The notes below the pieces were generated by a model. The model searched no databases and was not told the origin of the DNA. It saw only the letters and a program-made list of their open reading frames with translations. A stretch of 64,000 bases of DNA from Phymorhynchus buccinoides. Lineage: Eukaryota; Mollusca; Gastropoda; Neogastropoda; Raphitomidae. The stretch spans positions 26,034,430 to 26,098,429 of the forward strand of contig CM065711.1 of NCBI GenBank assembly GCA_017654935.2. Reading direction: 5' to 3'. Shown piece by piece: positions 11,113 to 22,169 of the stretch (position 1 is its first letter; every line of letters begins with the position of its first letter). The translations under genes and the position numbers were made by a program.

Positions 11113-12447
11113 TGTAGCGCGCATTAGAGACCTGTAAACAAACCAAAGAGCATTAGCATGTCTCTAGGCTGCGGGTATTTTAGTTTTAAAAGTTTCTTTC
11201 TCCCTTCCTCCTTTTCTTTTCTCCGTTTATTACGAAATGTTCGGGCTTTTTTTATTACTTTGATATATGCAAAACTAGCAAATATCGATTCAGGGAAGAT
11301 AGATCAATTGTTATCTCCCAATATTGTTCAGACTGAATTCATGCATCAACAAACAGCTAAATGCTCCAACAAGGCATAGCACTGAAATCATTGTCTTCAA
11401 GTTCAACAAGGCTTGTTCAGTTTGCTTGTGCTCTCTCCTCTCTCTCTCTCTCTATATCCTCTCCCTCCCTCTCTTCTCTCAAGACCTGTTTACCCTTATA
11501 ATGAAATTAAAAAAACCCGGAATTTGCCACCAAAAAAACCCCGAATTTGACGAGAACAAAAACCGGAATTCACATGATCTGTACACACGACTCGCGATAA
11601 AGCGGTTTCTTCTTCTTTCTCCTTTCCGCGAACATCGGCGTCGATTTTCAAAATTGTGATGATTTCTTGGCTCAATTTCGCCAGAAAAGTTTTATTAGTA
11701 AATTCAGTCACTAATTCTTAGAAATTTTTAGTATAAAACAAGCTGGAAAAAGCAAAATACCTGGAAATGTCCACGATCGGACAGAAAAAAATCACTCAGA
11801 ACTCGAGCATGGATCGGCGGATGCCAAGTTGCAACTCGGCGCCATCGCGATCAATTTTCACTTCATTTTCCGTTGAAAATTCACACAATTCTCACATCAT
11901 CGTATTTTCCAGTGATAATATAATCTAAATTGACTCATTTCAAGCCCTAATTACAATCTCTACCATTAAAAAACTGCTCTGGAAAGCTCTTCGAATCGAC
12001 AGTAAAAGTCTGGCCGCCACTTGCTGCTAGATCCCGAAATAGATCGACCAAAATAAAAACATTATTTCACCCCTTTAACCCCTATATGAAAATGCAGCAT
12101 TTACATGCATGTGACATAAAAGCACAACCCCTTTTCTGATGACATAGTGTGTTAGGTAAACGTTTCGGTCAACCCTTGCGTCTTTTACTACGAACGGAAA
12201 CAAATAATACACGACATTTTTTTTGATAATCCCGGAATTTTCAGCATTCATTCCTGAATTTACTATTTTACCCGGAATTTTTAGCAAATTTCCGGAATAA
12301 TTACGGCTAAACCGGAATGGTACAGGTCCAGTGTCTGCTCTCTCTCTCTCTCTCTCTCTCTCTCTATTTTCTCTCATAAAAATAAACAACACACACACTT
12401 GTTGAAATAGAACATTGCTTGTTGACAAAATTCCAATTAGAACGAGA

Positions 12448-12500
<53 letters not shown>

Positions 12501-12551
12501 TACATGCATGTGTGTACGCGTGCATGTGTGTGTGTGTGTGAGTAGTCCTAC
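11113..12551. other. no gene recognised; intron or flank of TRIM copy A
   Basis: A CT tract lies at 11432-11450. Several CCGGAATTT motifs occur at 11517-11565 and 12230-12320 in opposite orientation, which may mark a degenerate inverted element. Nothing else is recognisable. On the minus strand this is the region downstream of the donor at 12550-12551. Confidence 0.4.
12335..12541. repeat. CT/GA and GT microsatellites
   Basis: (CT)n at about 12337-12365, (GA)n at 12448-12497 and (GT)n with GCATG interruptions at about 12505-12541. The GT part matches, in inverted orientation, the CA tract directly after the TRIM exon at 40349-40589, so it belongs to the inverted duplication. Confidence 0.9.
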
Positions 12552-12799
12552 CTGATGTGCTTCGCTGGAATCGGCCAGTTCGCCGTTCGCAGCAATCACC
12601 TCTTTGGTCTTCCCGGAGAAGACAGGATCCAAGACGAGACTTCCAGTGGTGGACTCTGGGTTGTCAGGGATGCGCTGTGTTTCCACAGACGCCAATCGTA
12701 ACATGACCTTCCCCAGCGAGGCCAGAAGAGAGTTGTTTGGCGCGGAGGAGGGCCGCCAGGAGGCGTTCGGCGGTAACCCTGTGGGCGGACAGCTCCCCC
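12552..12799 (-). pseudogene. TRIM-like gene copy A, exon after the coiled coil (frameshifted)
   Basis: On the minus strand the exon runs from an acceptor TCACAG to the donor CAG/GTAGGA at 12551-12550. Its 3' part reads SLLASLGKVMLRLASVETQR, then a PDNPEST stretch and VFSGKTKEVIAANGELADSS. The equivalent plus-strand exon at 40349-40589 is 7 nt shorter and open throughout. The 7 extra bases here, in the CTCCTGGCGGCCCTCCTC stretch, shift the frame. The segment follows the coiled coil in the gene, a position where TRIM-like proteins have a variable helical region. No B30.2 or NHL domain is visible in the window. Confidence 0.6.
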
Positions 12800-12802
12800 C
12801 TG

Positions 12803-13480
12803 TGATCAGATGTTGCGCATAATTAAAAGAACATTTGTTGAATTAGATAAGGAAAACGTTTTTGTTATTGCATATAAGTCTATGGTTTGCCCTCATTTAG
12901 AATATGGCAACGTTATCTGGTACCCTTATCTTAAGAGACAGTCATCATCAATTGAAAGAGTTCAAAGGAGAGCGACAAAATTGGTCAAAAGTTGTAAAGA
13001 AAAAAATCTAATGTACCGTGATAGATTAAAATTGGTAAATTTACATTCATTAAAAGGAAGGCGTATAAGAGACGACCTTATCCAAAGGAACAAAACTTTT
13101 TTCACAACTTAGACAACATCAGTTTTTGAGTCTCTCTTTTCTCACCATCCTTGTCTAACACAACTAGAAACCAAGAGGGGAAAGTTCAAATTCAACGGTA
13201 AAACACTAACAAACGTAAACATTGTCTCAGTAACAGAGGTGTTAACTCCTGGAACTCACTGCCACCTGAACTAAAAATGCACCATCTACTAATACCTTCA
13301 AAAATCTACTTGACAAAAATGGAAACATTTAGTGAAATGTTTTATGATTATGATGACTGACATTGCAAATCGTTACTTTCCTTTCGCACACAAATGCAAC
13401 CAAACTAAAGAAAAATATAATTGGATGGGACATAATAATTTTATAAGCCACGAGGCTTAGGCAGAAGCCAGTCCCTTTGA
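12803..13480 (+). pseudogene. CR1-like LINE ORF2 C-terminus and 3' tail
   Basis: The open part encodes QMLRIIKRTFVELDKENVF, then PHLEYGNVIWYPYLKRQ, SIERVQRRATKLV and LHSLKGRRIRDDLI. This is the thumb/C-terminal segment of CR1-type ORF2, also present at 45615-45890. After a stop, remnants of the last ORF2 block and a 3' UTR follow, ending near ACTATTATT, a short microsatellite tail. The 5' truncation point lies within a few bases of the TRIM splice acceptor. The same insertion with the same truncation is at 39695-40338. Confidence 0.8.
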
Positions 13481-13569
13481 CTATTATTCTTCTTTCTTTG
13501 AACAACCACCATCGTCTTTTTTATGGTTCTGTTTGTTGTACTAAAGGGGGGAACTTCTGTCAGGCAGAA

Positions 13570-13850
13570 AGACTGTAGCAGGCTCGCTCAAAAATGTAGC
13601 CAGTGGCCACACAGATGGTCAGCCTCGATTGGTAATGGGGGGGGGGGGGGGGGAAGGGGGGGTAGGGGGGGGGAGAAGGGATGCAAGGGGGGTCGGGGGT
13701 TGGAAAGGGTAGGCGGTGTTGTGGAGGGAGGGAGGGTTTGAGGGATTGGGGGAATGGGTGTGAACTGGGGGAGGAATGGTGGGGGGGGGGGGGGGGGGGG
13801 GGGGTTTGCTTATTTAGGTAAAGGTCAAGATGTGCCACCCCCCTACATTT
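13570..13850. repeat. G-rich low-complexity segment shared with the inverted copy
   Basis: G runs at 13637-13680 and 13781-13804 flank a segment reading GGGATTGGG, GTGTGAACTGGGG and GAGGAA. Its complement occurs at 30842-31078, next to the other TRIM copy. The outer border here (AGGCAGAAAGACTG) matches GCAGAAAGACTGCAGG on the minus strand near 31075, where the two copies stop matching. Confidence 0.75.
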
Positions 13851-14103
13851 CTCTTTCTCGGTTTAATTCTTTTCCGTCATTTTTCCGTTTTTTGCCTTTC
13901 CTTTACCAATTACGCAAATGATGAGCTGTATTTTATGAATCCATATTGAGCTAAATTATCTTTTGTTCAATAATTAATTGCAGTCATGATAAAGGCCATT
14001 ATCCTAATAGGACCCGCCCCCCCCCCCCTATGTACTGCTGCAGTACACCGCAGCATTTGTCACAGTCCTGGTGGTTCATTACGTTTTTTTTCACGTTCTT
14101 ATA

Positions 14104-14146
<43 letters not shown>

Positions 14147-14238
14147 GGGGTAGGGTTAGGGGTTAGGGTTAGTAGTTCCAAAAAAATGATAATTAGCCGA
14201 AAAGGTTCATAAAATACAGCTTTATGTTTGGTGAAAGA
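13851..14238. other. spacer present only in TRIM copy A
   Basis: Apart from the G tract at 14104-14172 there is a small inverted pair: AGCTGTATTTTATG near 13928 and CATAAAATACAGCT near 14209. This suggests a foldback insertion of about 300 bp that is absent from the corresponding place in copy B (between 30780 and 30842). Confidence 0.45.
14104..14172 (+). repeat. poly-G tract followed by short telomere-like repeats
   Basis: 42 consecutive G, then AGGGGTAGGGTTAGGGGTTA and GGGTTAG. About three to four TTAGGG or degenerate TTAGGGG units are visible, the animal telomere motif. This is too few for a telomere. It may be an interstitial remnant or arise from replication slippage in a G-rich tract. 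Confidence 0.7.
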
Positions 14239-14590
14239 AGAAAGGCAAATAGTCCCGACCTGACTTCCGCTGTCCCCCGCTGCCGCTGGGCCGTCTGGCC
14301 GACTTCCGCTTCCGCCCGCTGATGCTACTGCCTCAGGTGGAAGGGAGTTCCAATCTCCGATAGTCCCGACTTCCGCTGAGGCTGATGCTACCGCCTCAGG
14401 TGGAAGTGAGTTCCAATCTCTGATAGTCCCGACTTCCGCTGAGGCTGATGACTTACTGCCTCAGGTGGAAGGGAGTTCCAATCTCCGATAGTCCCGACTT
14501 CCGCTGAGGCTGATGTTACCGCCTCAGGTGGAAGGGAGTTCCAATCTCCGAAAGTACGAGGAAAGAAAGAGAACTTTCTGTAACTCTCTA
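14239..14590 (-). repeat. LINE-derived tandem repeat of about 63 bp, copy A
   Basis: On the minus strand the units encode IGDWNSLPPEAVTSASAEVG in tandem, preceded by YRKFSFFPRTF. The F-PRT-DWNSLP block is the conserved C-terminal end of many CR1/Jockey-type ORF2 proteins, so one fragment of a LINE end has been amplified with its 21-codon frame kept. The outermost units (14239-14340) are diverged. The array starts only a few bases after the donor of the coiled-coil exon. The inverted counterpart is at 30487-30775. Confidence 0.8.
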
Positions 14591-14594
14591 TCAC

Positions 14595-14791
14595 CTGTAG
14601 CTCTCCAAGGCTTTCTTGCAGGCTTCCCTTTGTGCCAGGAAGACGCGTTCTCTCTCCTCAATCTCCCAGTTCAACTGCTGTCGCCTCGCTTCCACCGCCG
14701 ATTGCAGCTCGTCGAAGACGCCCTTCACCTCATCTCTCATGGCCTTGAACTTGGTCCGCGCGTCTGACGCTTCAGCATCCAGCTGAGCGAT
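14595..14791 (-). CDS. TRIM-like gene copy A, coiled-coil exon
   Basis: A 197-nt exon bounded on the minus strand by TTGTTGTCCAG and by ACAG/GTGATA. It encodes IAQLDAEASDARTKFKAMRD, then EVKGVFDELQSAVEARRQQL and EERERVFLAQREACKKALESY. Leucine, alanine and valine spacing with many charged residues indicates a coiled coil, as found after the B-boxes of TRIM proteins, where it drives dimer formation. It enters in phase 0 from the B-box exon and leaves in phase 2 into the exon at 12799. The inverted paralogous exon at 30282-30478 has the same length. Confidence 0.75.
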
Positions 14792-15238
14792 CTGGACAAC
14801 AACAACAACAAAAACACTAACATTTGACAAAGATTGCAAGTTACATGCTTTTTTCCACCCAGCCCTGTATGGAGGCACTAGGCATCCATTCACTGCCCCA
14901 ACATGTGCAGTGACCCTCATTGTTGTGTTGTTGCCTGTCTGTCGCATTTTCTGACAATGACTGCCAGATAGCAGGGGGGGGGGGGGGGGGGGGCAGCTGC
15001 TATTCCCAGGAGGCGAGCTGGGCTACAATGTTTTACAGAGAAGAAGCCTTGCCCAGGGTACATCCCCACTCTCTCGGGCCCAAAGGGATTTGAGGATCAG
15101 AGTTGGCGTTGGGAAGGTCCCGGTCCCCAAAGGCCAACCAATCCCATTGGCTGCAGCACTAGATGGACCAGTGCAAATGCCCCCCTAGTTAGAGAGAGTC
15201 ATCTTGTCTTCCACGCAAGACTAAGCTGTGCCGTGATA
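14792..15238. repeat. dispersed repeat family Z, copy 1, with a G run
   Basis: The part at about 14950-15150 shares GCCTTGCCCAGGGTACATCC, then TTTGAGGA and GGTCCCCAAAGGCCA, with 16800-16985 in the same orientation. A 16-G run sits at about 14977-14992. It lies in the intron between the B-box and coiled-coil exons of TRIM copy A. No coding capacity was seen. Confidence 0.65.
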
Positions 15239-16647
15239 CAGTGGAACCTCCGTCAATGCGACCCGGACCCTACAGACTGGCCAACACTGTCCATAATTGT
15301 GAGGTGGTCGCTAATACTGAATACAGTGGAACCTCAGCATTGCGACCACCCTACAGACTGGCCCAAACTGTCCGGTAATTGTGAGGTGGTCGCTATACTG
15401 GATACAGTGGAACCTCAGCATTGCGACCCTACCCTACAGACTGTGGCCAACACTGTCCCATAATTGTGTAGGTGGTCGCTATACTGGATACAGTGGACCT
15501 CAGCATTGCGGCCACCCTACAGACTGGCCAAAACTGTCTTGTAATTGTGAGGTGGTCGCTATACTGGATACAGTGGATACCTCAGCAGTTGCGGCCACCC
15601 TACAGACTGGCCAACACTGTCCATAATTGTTAGGTGGTCGCTATACTGACCTATACAGTGGAACCTCAGCATCTATTGCGACCACCCTATACAGACTGGC
15701 CAACACTGTGTCCGTAAATTGTGAGGTGGTCGCTATACTGGATACAGTGGAACCTCAGTATTCGACTCGCCGGCCACCCTACGACTGGGCAACACTGTCC
15801 GTAATTGTGAGGTGGTCGCTATACTGGATACAGTGGAAAAACCCTCAGCATTGCGACCACCCTACAGACTGGCCAAAACTGTCCGTAATTGTCAGGTGGT
15901 CGCTATACTGGATACAGTGGAACCTCAGTATTGCGACCACCCTACAGACAAGACCAAAACTGTCCCTAATTGCGAGGTGGTCGCTATACTGGATACAGTG
16001 GAACCTCAGTATTGTGACCGACCCTACAGACTGGCCCCAAACTGTCTGTAATTGTGAGGTGGTCGCTATACTGGATACAGTGGAACCTCAGTTGCGACCA
16101 CCCTACAGACTGGCCAACACTGTCCCTAATTGCCTAGGTGGTCGCTATACTGGATATAGTGAGACCTCCGCATTGCGACCACCCTACAGACTGGCCACAA
16201 CTGTCCCTAATTGCCAGGTGGTCGCTATACTGGATACAATGGAACCTCAGTATTGCGACCACCCTACAGATTGGCCAACACTGTCCCTAATTGCCAGGTG
16301 ATCGCTATACTGAAGACTTTCAGGGCTCCCAATCGTCTCGCAAAACACGGGGTCCCAGGGACTCCTTCACTTACAGTATAGAGGGTCCTACAGGTGGGAT
16401 AGAGGATCCCAGTGGTATTGCGAATGCTAAAAATAATTTTTCTAGTGCATCTCTCCCTGGGACCCCCTGGCACATTCTTTTAGAGGGTCCTGTCGAATTT
16501 TAGTGCTTCATAGACCCCCACATTTGGGGGTCCCTGGGAGCCCTGGCTTTTAATAAAAAGAAGGGAAGAGACTGAGTAAAACTGTCCGGGTAATACTGGG
16601 GTCTCCGTGATACTGAGGTGCCCGTTTCAGCAGCGGAGGTTCCACTG
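15239..16647. mobile_element. pogo/Tigger-like element with 13 internal tandem units
   Basis: The left end is TA/CAGTGGAACCTCCG; the right end is the complement of CAGTGGAACCTCCGCTGCTG at 16647. Between them an 83-bp block is repeated 13 times, with starts near 15239, 15324, 15405, 15491, 15571, 15656, 15745, 15831, 15915, 15996, 16078, 16157 and 16238. Each block has CAGTGGAACCTCAG, TGCGACCACCCTACAGACTG and GGTGGTCGCTATACTGGATA. CAGTGGAACC ends with a TA flank are characteristic of Tigger-type MITEs. A second element interrupts it at 16321-16545. No transposase is encoded. Confidence 0.8.
16321..16545. mobile_element. hAT-like MITE nested in the tandem-expanded element
   Basis: A 225-bp segment begins CAGGGCTCCCA and ends with its complement TGGGAGCCCTG, an 11-bp perfect terminal inverted repeat. 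CAGGG-type ends fit hAT elements. The flanking 8-mers do not form a clean duplication. Its interior has GGGTCCC motifs in both orientations. The ends resemble those of the 998-bp element at 42206-43203. Confidence 0.6.
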
Positions 16648-16799
16648 TTTTTGTTTCCAACACTGTAGACCATTGTTGAAAATCGTTTATAGTACAGCTC
16701 TCATTTACTATTGGCCCATTCTACGGGCTAATGCCAACCAGTGGTAAAAGGTATTTGAGTAAAAGACCACTGTGTTTGTGGTGCCAGTCTGTCGTTTCC

Positions 16800-16985
16800 G
16801 ACCATGACAGCCAGACTAGCAAGACGGGGCAGATGCCTATTCTGGCCGGGCTGGGTGAGACTTTGTTTTGCGTTATAGCGGAGATGCCTTGCCCAGGGTA
16901 CATCCCCCTATCTCTCAGCTAAAAAGGATTTTTGAGGACACACTAAGCCGGCAACAAGGAGGGTCCCCAAAGGCCAGCCCATCTA
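16800..16985 (+). repeat. dispersed repeat family Z, copy 2
   Basis: Matches 14950-15150 over GACTGCCAGA-like sequence, GCCTTGCCCAGGGTACATCC, TTTGAGGA and GGTCCCCAAAGGCCA. Both copies lie in the same TRIM intron and orientation. Confidence 0.65.
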
Positions 16986-17252
16986 CACACTCACACGACA
17001 CAGTGTAGGGGATTATGACAGGGGTAAGAATGCCCATAGTGCCGGGTAAGAAGTACCCATCGCCAATTATCTCACGAAAATGAAGCAAATTTCAGTTCAC
17101 ATTTTTGCCCATGAGACGAAGTGTTTAATGCTTAGCATATTGGTCTCATGGGCAAATTTGGCTTCATTTCATGCGCATAATTGGCATGGGCTTCAATAAC
17201 CCGAACCTATTGGGCTTTTTACCCCCGTCTTCCCCATACAGCCCGTACTCAC

Positions 17253-17733
17253 CTTCTTCATAATGGTAGCCTCCCTCTCCTGTAGCTTCTTCGCCTGCGC
17301 TCCAAGTTCTACTCTCTTCACTCCGGCCACACGCATCCAGTCCCTTCAACTCGGGGCAGTGACGATGCGTGGAGGACGCGCACAGCAGACACACCAGCTC
17401 ACGTCGCGTGACTCGAGCAGTACAGCTCCGCCGGCTTAGCGCTGTGACCCCCGCAGCCGATCGGACGGTGCGCGGCCAACCGCCCGGCCGACAAATCGCG
17501 CAGCCTCTCCGTCACGTGGTCTCGGGAAGAGGGAATCTTGGCGTGAATCTTGGCGCAGTTTGCACAAAGTTTGATGGCGCATTGCAGGCAGAACAGACCG
17601 CCCTCGGCATCATCGCAGCAGCTGCAGACGTGGCTCTCGCTCAGGGTTTTCTCGCTCTCCGCTACCGCCTCTGTGGCGAAGTCCGTTGGGCAAGATGCGT
17701 CAAACAGGGAGGCCACGGTCATCTTGAGCGGGG
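17253..17733 (-). pseudogene. TRIM-like gene copy A, B-box exon (two frameshifts)
   Basis: Read on the minus strand from an acceptor at 17735-17734 to the donor AAG/GTGAGT at 17252. The first frame has a zinc-binding CSCCDDAEGGLFCLQCAIKL followed by CANCAKIH and a further His, a B-box-like array. A second box starts PAELYCSSHAT, then a frame change near 17402 (a stop TGA in phase) leads to ELVCLLCASSTHRHCPELKG. Another change near 17330 gives VKRVELGAQAKKLQEREATI and MKK, the start of the coiled coil. Phases at both ends fit the RING and coiled-coil exons. The two frameshifts mark a pseudogene or assembly indels. Confidence 0.75.
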
Positions 17734-17759
17734 CTCAATAATAATAATTGGCACTTGTA

Positions 17760-17962
17760 CAGTGGAACCTATAAAAGTCCCTTATAAGACCTTCAAAAAT
17801 CGTCCAAAATGAGGTCTTATAAGGCAAGGAGGTCTTATAAGGGAGGTGTCTTATAAGGGAGGTCATTTTTAATACTTACAAAGAAGGGCAATGTCTCAGA
17901 GAAGTAGGTCTTGTATGGGAGGGAGTCTTATAATGGGAGGTCTTATAAGGGAGGTTCCACTG
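17760..17962. mobile_element. complete Tigger/pogo-like MITE
   Basis: A 203-bp element flanked by TA at 17758-17759 and 17963-17964. It starts CAGTGGAACCTATAAAAGTC and ends with the complement of CAGTGGAACCTCCCTTATAA. Between the ends, GGTCTTATAAGG-type subrepeats occur several times. The ends match those of the element at 15239-16647, so one transposase family probably mobilised both. It lies in the intron between the RING and B-box exons. Confidence 0.85.
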
Positions 17963-18041
17963 TAACAGCGCACCATATCCATTAAAAACATTCTATTCCG
18001 TGGGCTTTACAAAGAAATATAACTGCAAACATTCCCATTCT

Positions 18042-18042
<1 letters not shown>

Positions 18043-18078
<36 letters not shown>

Positions 18079-18213
18079 TATAGATGGCTTGATGTAAAAA
18101 AGCAACCATCGTTGCTTATTCAATGTTCCATCTGAAAAATAAAAAAATTTGACTTTGACTTTTGACACACACACACACACACACACAAAAACCCACACAC
18201 ACACACACACACA
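18043..18213. repeat. CA microsatellites
   Basis: Three (CA)n runs at about 18043-18074, 18165-18186 and 18193-18213, separated by unique sequence. They lie in the first visible intron of TRIM copy A. No other feature is seen between 18214 and 18781 except a GAGTTCGAAAC motif near 18422, too isolated to call a tRNA promoter. Confidence 0.9.
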
Positions 18214-18781
18214 AAACAAATAAAAACAAAAAAGAAGGGGAGAGGGTGGGAAGGGGGTGACGCGGGGGAGGGTGAGCGTCATACACACTGCGCCCACACG
18301 CACCACTCAATTTCCATACGGCACAATCTTCCCACACACAACACCCACACCCCACAATCTGCACACACACACAGTGGAGAGTGGGCACAGTTGTAACGCT
18401 TTCGTCTCGTTTCAAGTAAACCCGAGTTCGAAACGCTGGGTACAGGGGATATTTTCCTCTCACTTTGCACTAGGCCTTACGGTCTGAACGTAGGTCCTGA
18501 ACGTGGAGTACAGTTACTTTTTCGCGATGAGATGATAAACCGAGGTGCACTTAGCACACGTTGAACCTAGAAGCAACGAAAAAGTTGTCATTTTGGTCAA
18601 ATTAAACCCTCAGCCCCCTACCTTCCTCATCAGTCATACAAAAATCGCATGCAAAAAACAATCGGTGGCGCGCTTCTGGCTGTGACGTTCTCTCCAGGTG
18701 GGAGTAACCCGAATTCACAGAGACGCCTCTGAGACTATAAATTACCTCACCTCACCCTAACCTAAAACACACCACACACAC

Positions 18782-18944
18782 CTTTGATGTCTGAAGCTGA
18801 GAGGATCGGCCTGCGGCACAGTGGGCAGCCAGCCTCACGGCCCAGCTTCTGCATCCAAGCCAGCACGCACTTGTGGCAGACCAGGTGAGCGCAGGGCAGT
18901 AACTTGGGATGGATAAAGCCATCGTGACACACGGGACAGTCCAT
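18782..18944 (-). CDS. TRIM-like gene copy A, RING finger exon
   Basis: The minus-strand frame starts MDCPVCHDGFIHPKLLPCAH, then LVCHKCVLAWMQKLGREAGC, then PLCRRPILSASDIK. The Cys/His pattern C-x2-C-x11-C-x1-H-x2-C-x2-C-x14-C-x2-C is a canonical C3HC4 RING finger, expected to bind two zinc ions and to recruit an E2 ubiquitin-conjugating enzyme. An in-frame stop lies upstream, so the ATG at 18944 is the likely start. The exon ends AAAG/GTGTGT in phase 1, compatible with the B-box exon. No defect is seen in this exon. Ubiquitin ligase activity is inferred from the family. Confidence 0.85.
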
Positions 18945-19001
18945 GTCGCTTTCAACTGGTTCCGCTTAGGGCCTTGCCCCCCCCTGCTGCCATGACTGTG
19001 T

Positions 19002-19326
<325 letters not shown>

Positions 19327-20044
19327 ATACAATTACTTTAAATACGAAAAACGGTACATGAGTTTTACAGCTCAATTTGTTTTCTTCTTCTTCTTTTTCT
19401 TGGCTTAAATTAATTTTTATTGAGAATCACATAGCAAAGCAGCGACATAAACAAATGAAAACGAGCACAACAAGCTGAAAGCTTATACAAGGCGCTCAAA
19501 CACAAGTAGATTATACAATAAGTGGCTGCCACAAGTAATAAGAGACTGGAACAGAACATCCATATTATTAAACGCCTAACTGTGTGAGTTGTGTGTGTGG
19601 CCGTGTATGTGTGTTGAACACAGAATGGGCCTTATAACTCCAAAAACCGTTTTTTCGACCGAATCGCTTCAAATTTGCTATCAGCCCTAACGTGGCGATG
19701 GCAACGGCAACCAAGGCGGCCGTGTCATTTGCGCGGTTTTGCAAATGCATGAAACGCGTATCCACCGGCCGGTCGGCTGGGGTGGGGTGGGAGGGGGGTG
19801 AGGTGGGGGGGGTGGAACAAGATGAGAGAAGAAGACAGAAGGAGGGAGAGAGAAAAAAAGTAATAATATCATATTTCGCAGACCCGTGGCGAAAACCTGG
19901 TACTCAGAATTACTGGTACCGGTACAAGGCCGTTACGGGTACCAGCCAGCGTTGCGCTAGTAAATATATAAATTTATACTACATATATGAAAAATATCTA
20001 GAGGGCAAAAGGCTTCAAAAGCCTACAGAGCCTAAACTGGTATG
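19327..20044. other. no gene recognised
   Basis: Apart from G-rich GGGTGGGG segments near 19780-19812 nothing is identifiable. On the minus strand this would be upstream of TRIM copy A. No TATA-type promoter can be assigned with confidence. Confidence 0.4.
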
Positions 20045-22140
20045 ATATGGGATGGGATTGGGAAAACAAGGAACTCAAACCCCAATGTGTGTACCCTACA
20101 CTCCACAGAGAATTTTTCGAAATTCTGAACGACTGCGGAGTGGATCAACTGGTAGAGGTTCCCACACGGCAAGAGAACACCCTGCACCTGATCATTACCA
20201 ACAGTCCACAGCTGATACCCCGCGTTGAAACATTTCCTGGCCTATCAGACCATAACGGGGTGTACTGTGAGGTGCAAGTCTACGGGCACAGAAAAAAGCA
20301 GATACCCAGACAAATCCCACTCTACAGGCAAGCAAACTGGGAGGGACTGAGAAAGGTTTTAAGGGACCTAGGGCGCAAGATGGAAAAAGAATTGAGTGAC
20401 ACCAACACTGAAGAGTTGTGGATTGAATTCAAAACTAAACTTCAAGATGCTGTCAGAGAATTCATCCCCCACAAATTGTCCCGAGTCAAGGAAAGTAAAC
20501 CCTGGATTGGCCCTGAACTGAAGAAACTTATCAAAAGAAGGGACAGGACCTACAAGAAGATGAGGAAGCGAGGAACAGAAAAATTCAAGCAGAAGGTCAA
20601 GGACCTCAGGAGAGAAGCGCAGAGAGATCTGCGCAGGGCTTACTGGACTTACCTCAACGAATCTTCACAGACGATGCAGACCAAGCACCAAACAATAAGC
20701 GGCTTTGGACCTACATGAAACATCAAAAAGCATCAAACACAGGAGTAGCCCCACTGAAAACTGATGGACACCTGGTGTCAGAACCGAAGGAACAAGCTGA
20801 ACTACTCAATAAGCAGTTCCAGTCAGTCTTCAGCGAAGGAAGAAAATACACTGCAGAAGAGTTTGACCAGAAATGTGCCATGCAGCCAGAAGACATCCCT
20901 GCCCTCAAAGATCTAGTGGTGGGAGTGGGGGGAGTACAAAAGATCTTGGCTAATCTAAAACCCAACAAAGCCAGCGGGCCAGACAACATCAGCCCAAGAG
21001 TCCATCAACAGTGGGACATTACCATCAGACTGGAAGGAGGCCAATGTCACACCTGTATTTAAGAAAAGGGAGAAATATGATCCAACAAACTATCGACCAA
21101 TATCCCTCACCAGTGTTACCTGTAAGATCTTGGAGCATATAATCACCAGTGCCATTATGAACCATCTAGAAGATCACGGGATCCTGTGTGACCAGCAACA
21201 CGGGTTCAGGAAGAAGAAATCCTGTGAAACACAGCTCCTGGAGTTCACTGACGAACTATTTCAAAATGTTGAACAAGGCAAGCAGACTGACATCATGGTG
21301 CTGGATTTCGCAAAGGCCTTTGGCAAGGTTAATCATAGCCTGCTCCTGCACAAGCTTCACCTTTATGCCATCCAAGGAAAGCTCAACAAATGGATAGAAG
21401 ACTTCCTCAGCAACAGAAGACAGGCGGTTGTTGTCAACGGTGTCAGATCCACCAGCATTGATGTTTGTTCGGGAGTGCCCCAAGGATCAGTCCTTGGACC
21501 GTGCCTGTTCCTTGTGTAATCAATGATTTGCCAGACAAGTTGGCATCACCCAGACCGTTCTCTTGTGGTTACACAGCTAGTGCATAGAGTAATGGCGGAA
21601 CCCCAGGACCATGAACAGCTACAGCATGACCCATCAGCTTGCTGAGTGGGAGAAGACCTGGGACAATGCATTCCATCTGGCAAATCACCACCTACCTGTC
21701 ACCGGAAAAGGACACGCAAGAAAGCCAGGTATTGAAGGTCATGAATTTCATGGCCACAGCTCTTGAAACTGTTGACTCCATGAAATATCTAGGAGTAACC
21801 ATCTCAAAGGATCTCAGCTGGAGAAAACATATTCAATCCATTTGCTCAAAGAGCCACAAGAACCTTTTTTTTTTAGAAGGAATTCTGAAAATTAGCTACC
21901 ATAGGAAAAAAAGCTACATGTCTTCGTACGTCCCATATGGAATAGGCTTCCACAGTGTGGGACCCTCACCAGCAGTGAGGACATTGGTAAGCTTGATGCG
22001 GTTACAGCGACGAGCAGCAAGATTTGTGAAGAGACGATCAGAAAACATCAAGAGGTTCAGGCTTATGATTGATCAGCTGAAGTTGGCAATCCTTCAACAT
22101 CGCCGAGAAACAGCGCAAGCCTAGCAATGCTGCTCAAATT
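20045..22140 (+). pseudogene. LINE family F1, ORF2 remnant (endonuclease end and reverse transcriptase)
   Basis: Starts inside the endonuclease with GWDWENKELKPQCVYPTLHR, then LVEVPTRQENTLHLIITNSP and PGLSDHNGVYCEV. After that come a basic linker, a LKPNKASGPDNISPRV block and the reverse transcriptase: DQQHGFRKKKSCETQLLEF, MVLDFAKAFGKVNHSLLLHK and DVCSGVPQGSVLGPCLF. The catalytic FVDD box, intact in the inverted copy (63120-64000), is destroyed by a small deletion near 21560. The C-terminal YLGVTISKDLSWRKHIQ block follows. At least five frame changes and the missing 5' end make it inactive. It joins directly to a second LINE at about 22150. Confidence 0.85.
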
Positions 22141-22169
22141 TGCAGTAGGATCTGGTCGTCAATGAAGAG

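Noticed and set aside
9531..11127. Several open frames of 100-340 codons with REEWPGYLPQR-type repeats
   Set aside because: A 35-bp unit cycles through all three frames and gives the same peptides from each; there is no start context or flanking domain. Treated as satellite.
18405..18445. Second tRNA-like promoter (GAGTTCGAAAC)
   Set aside because: Only a weak B-box-like motif without an A box at the right distance.
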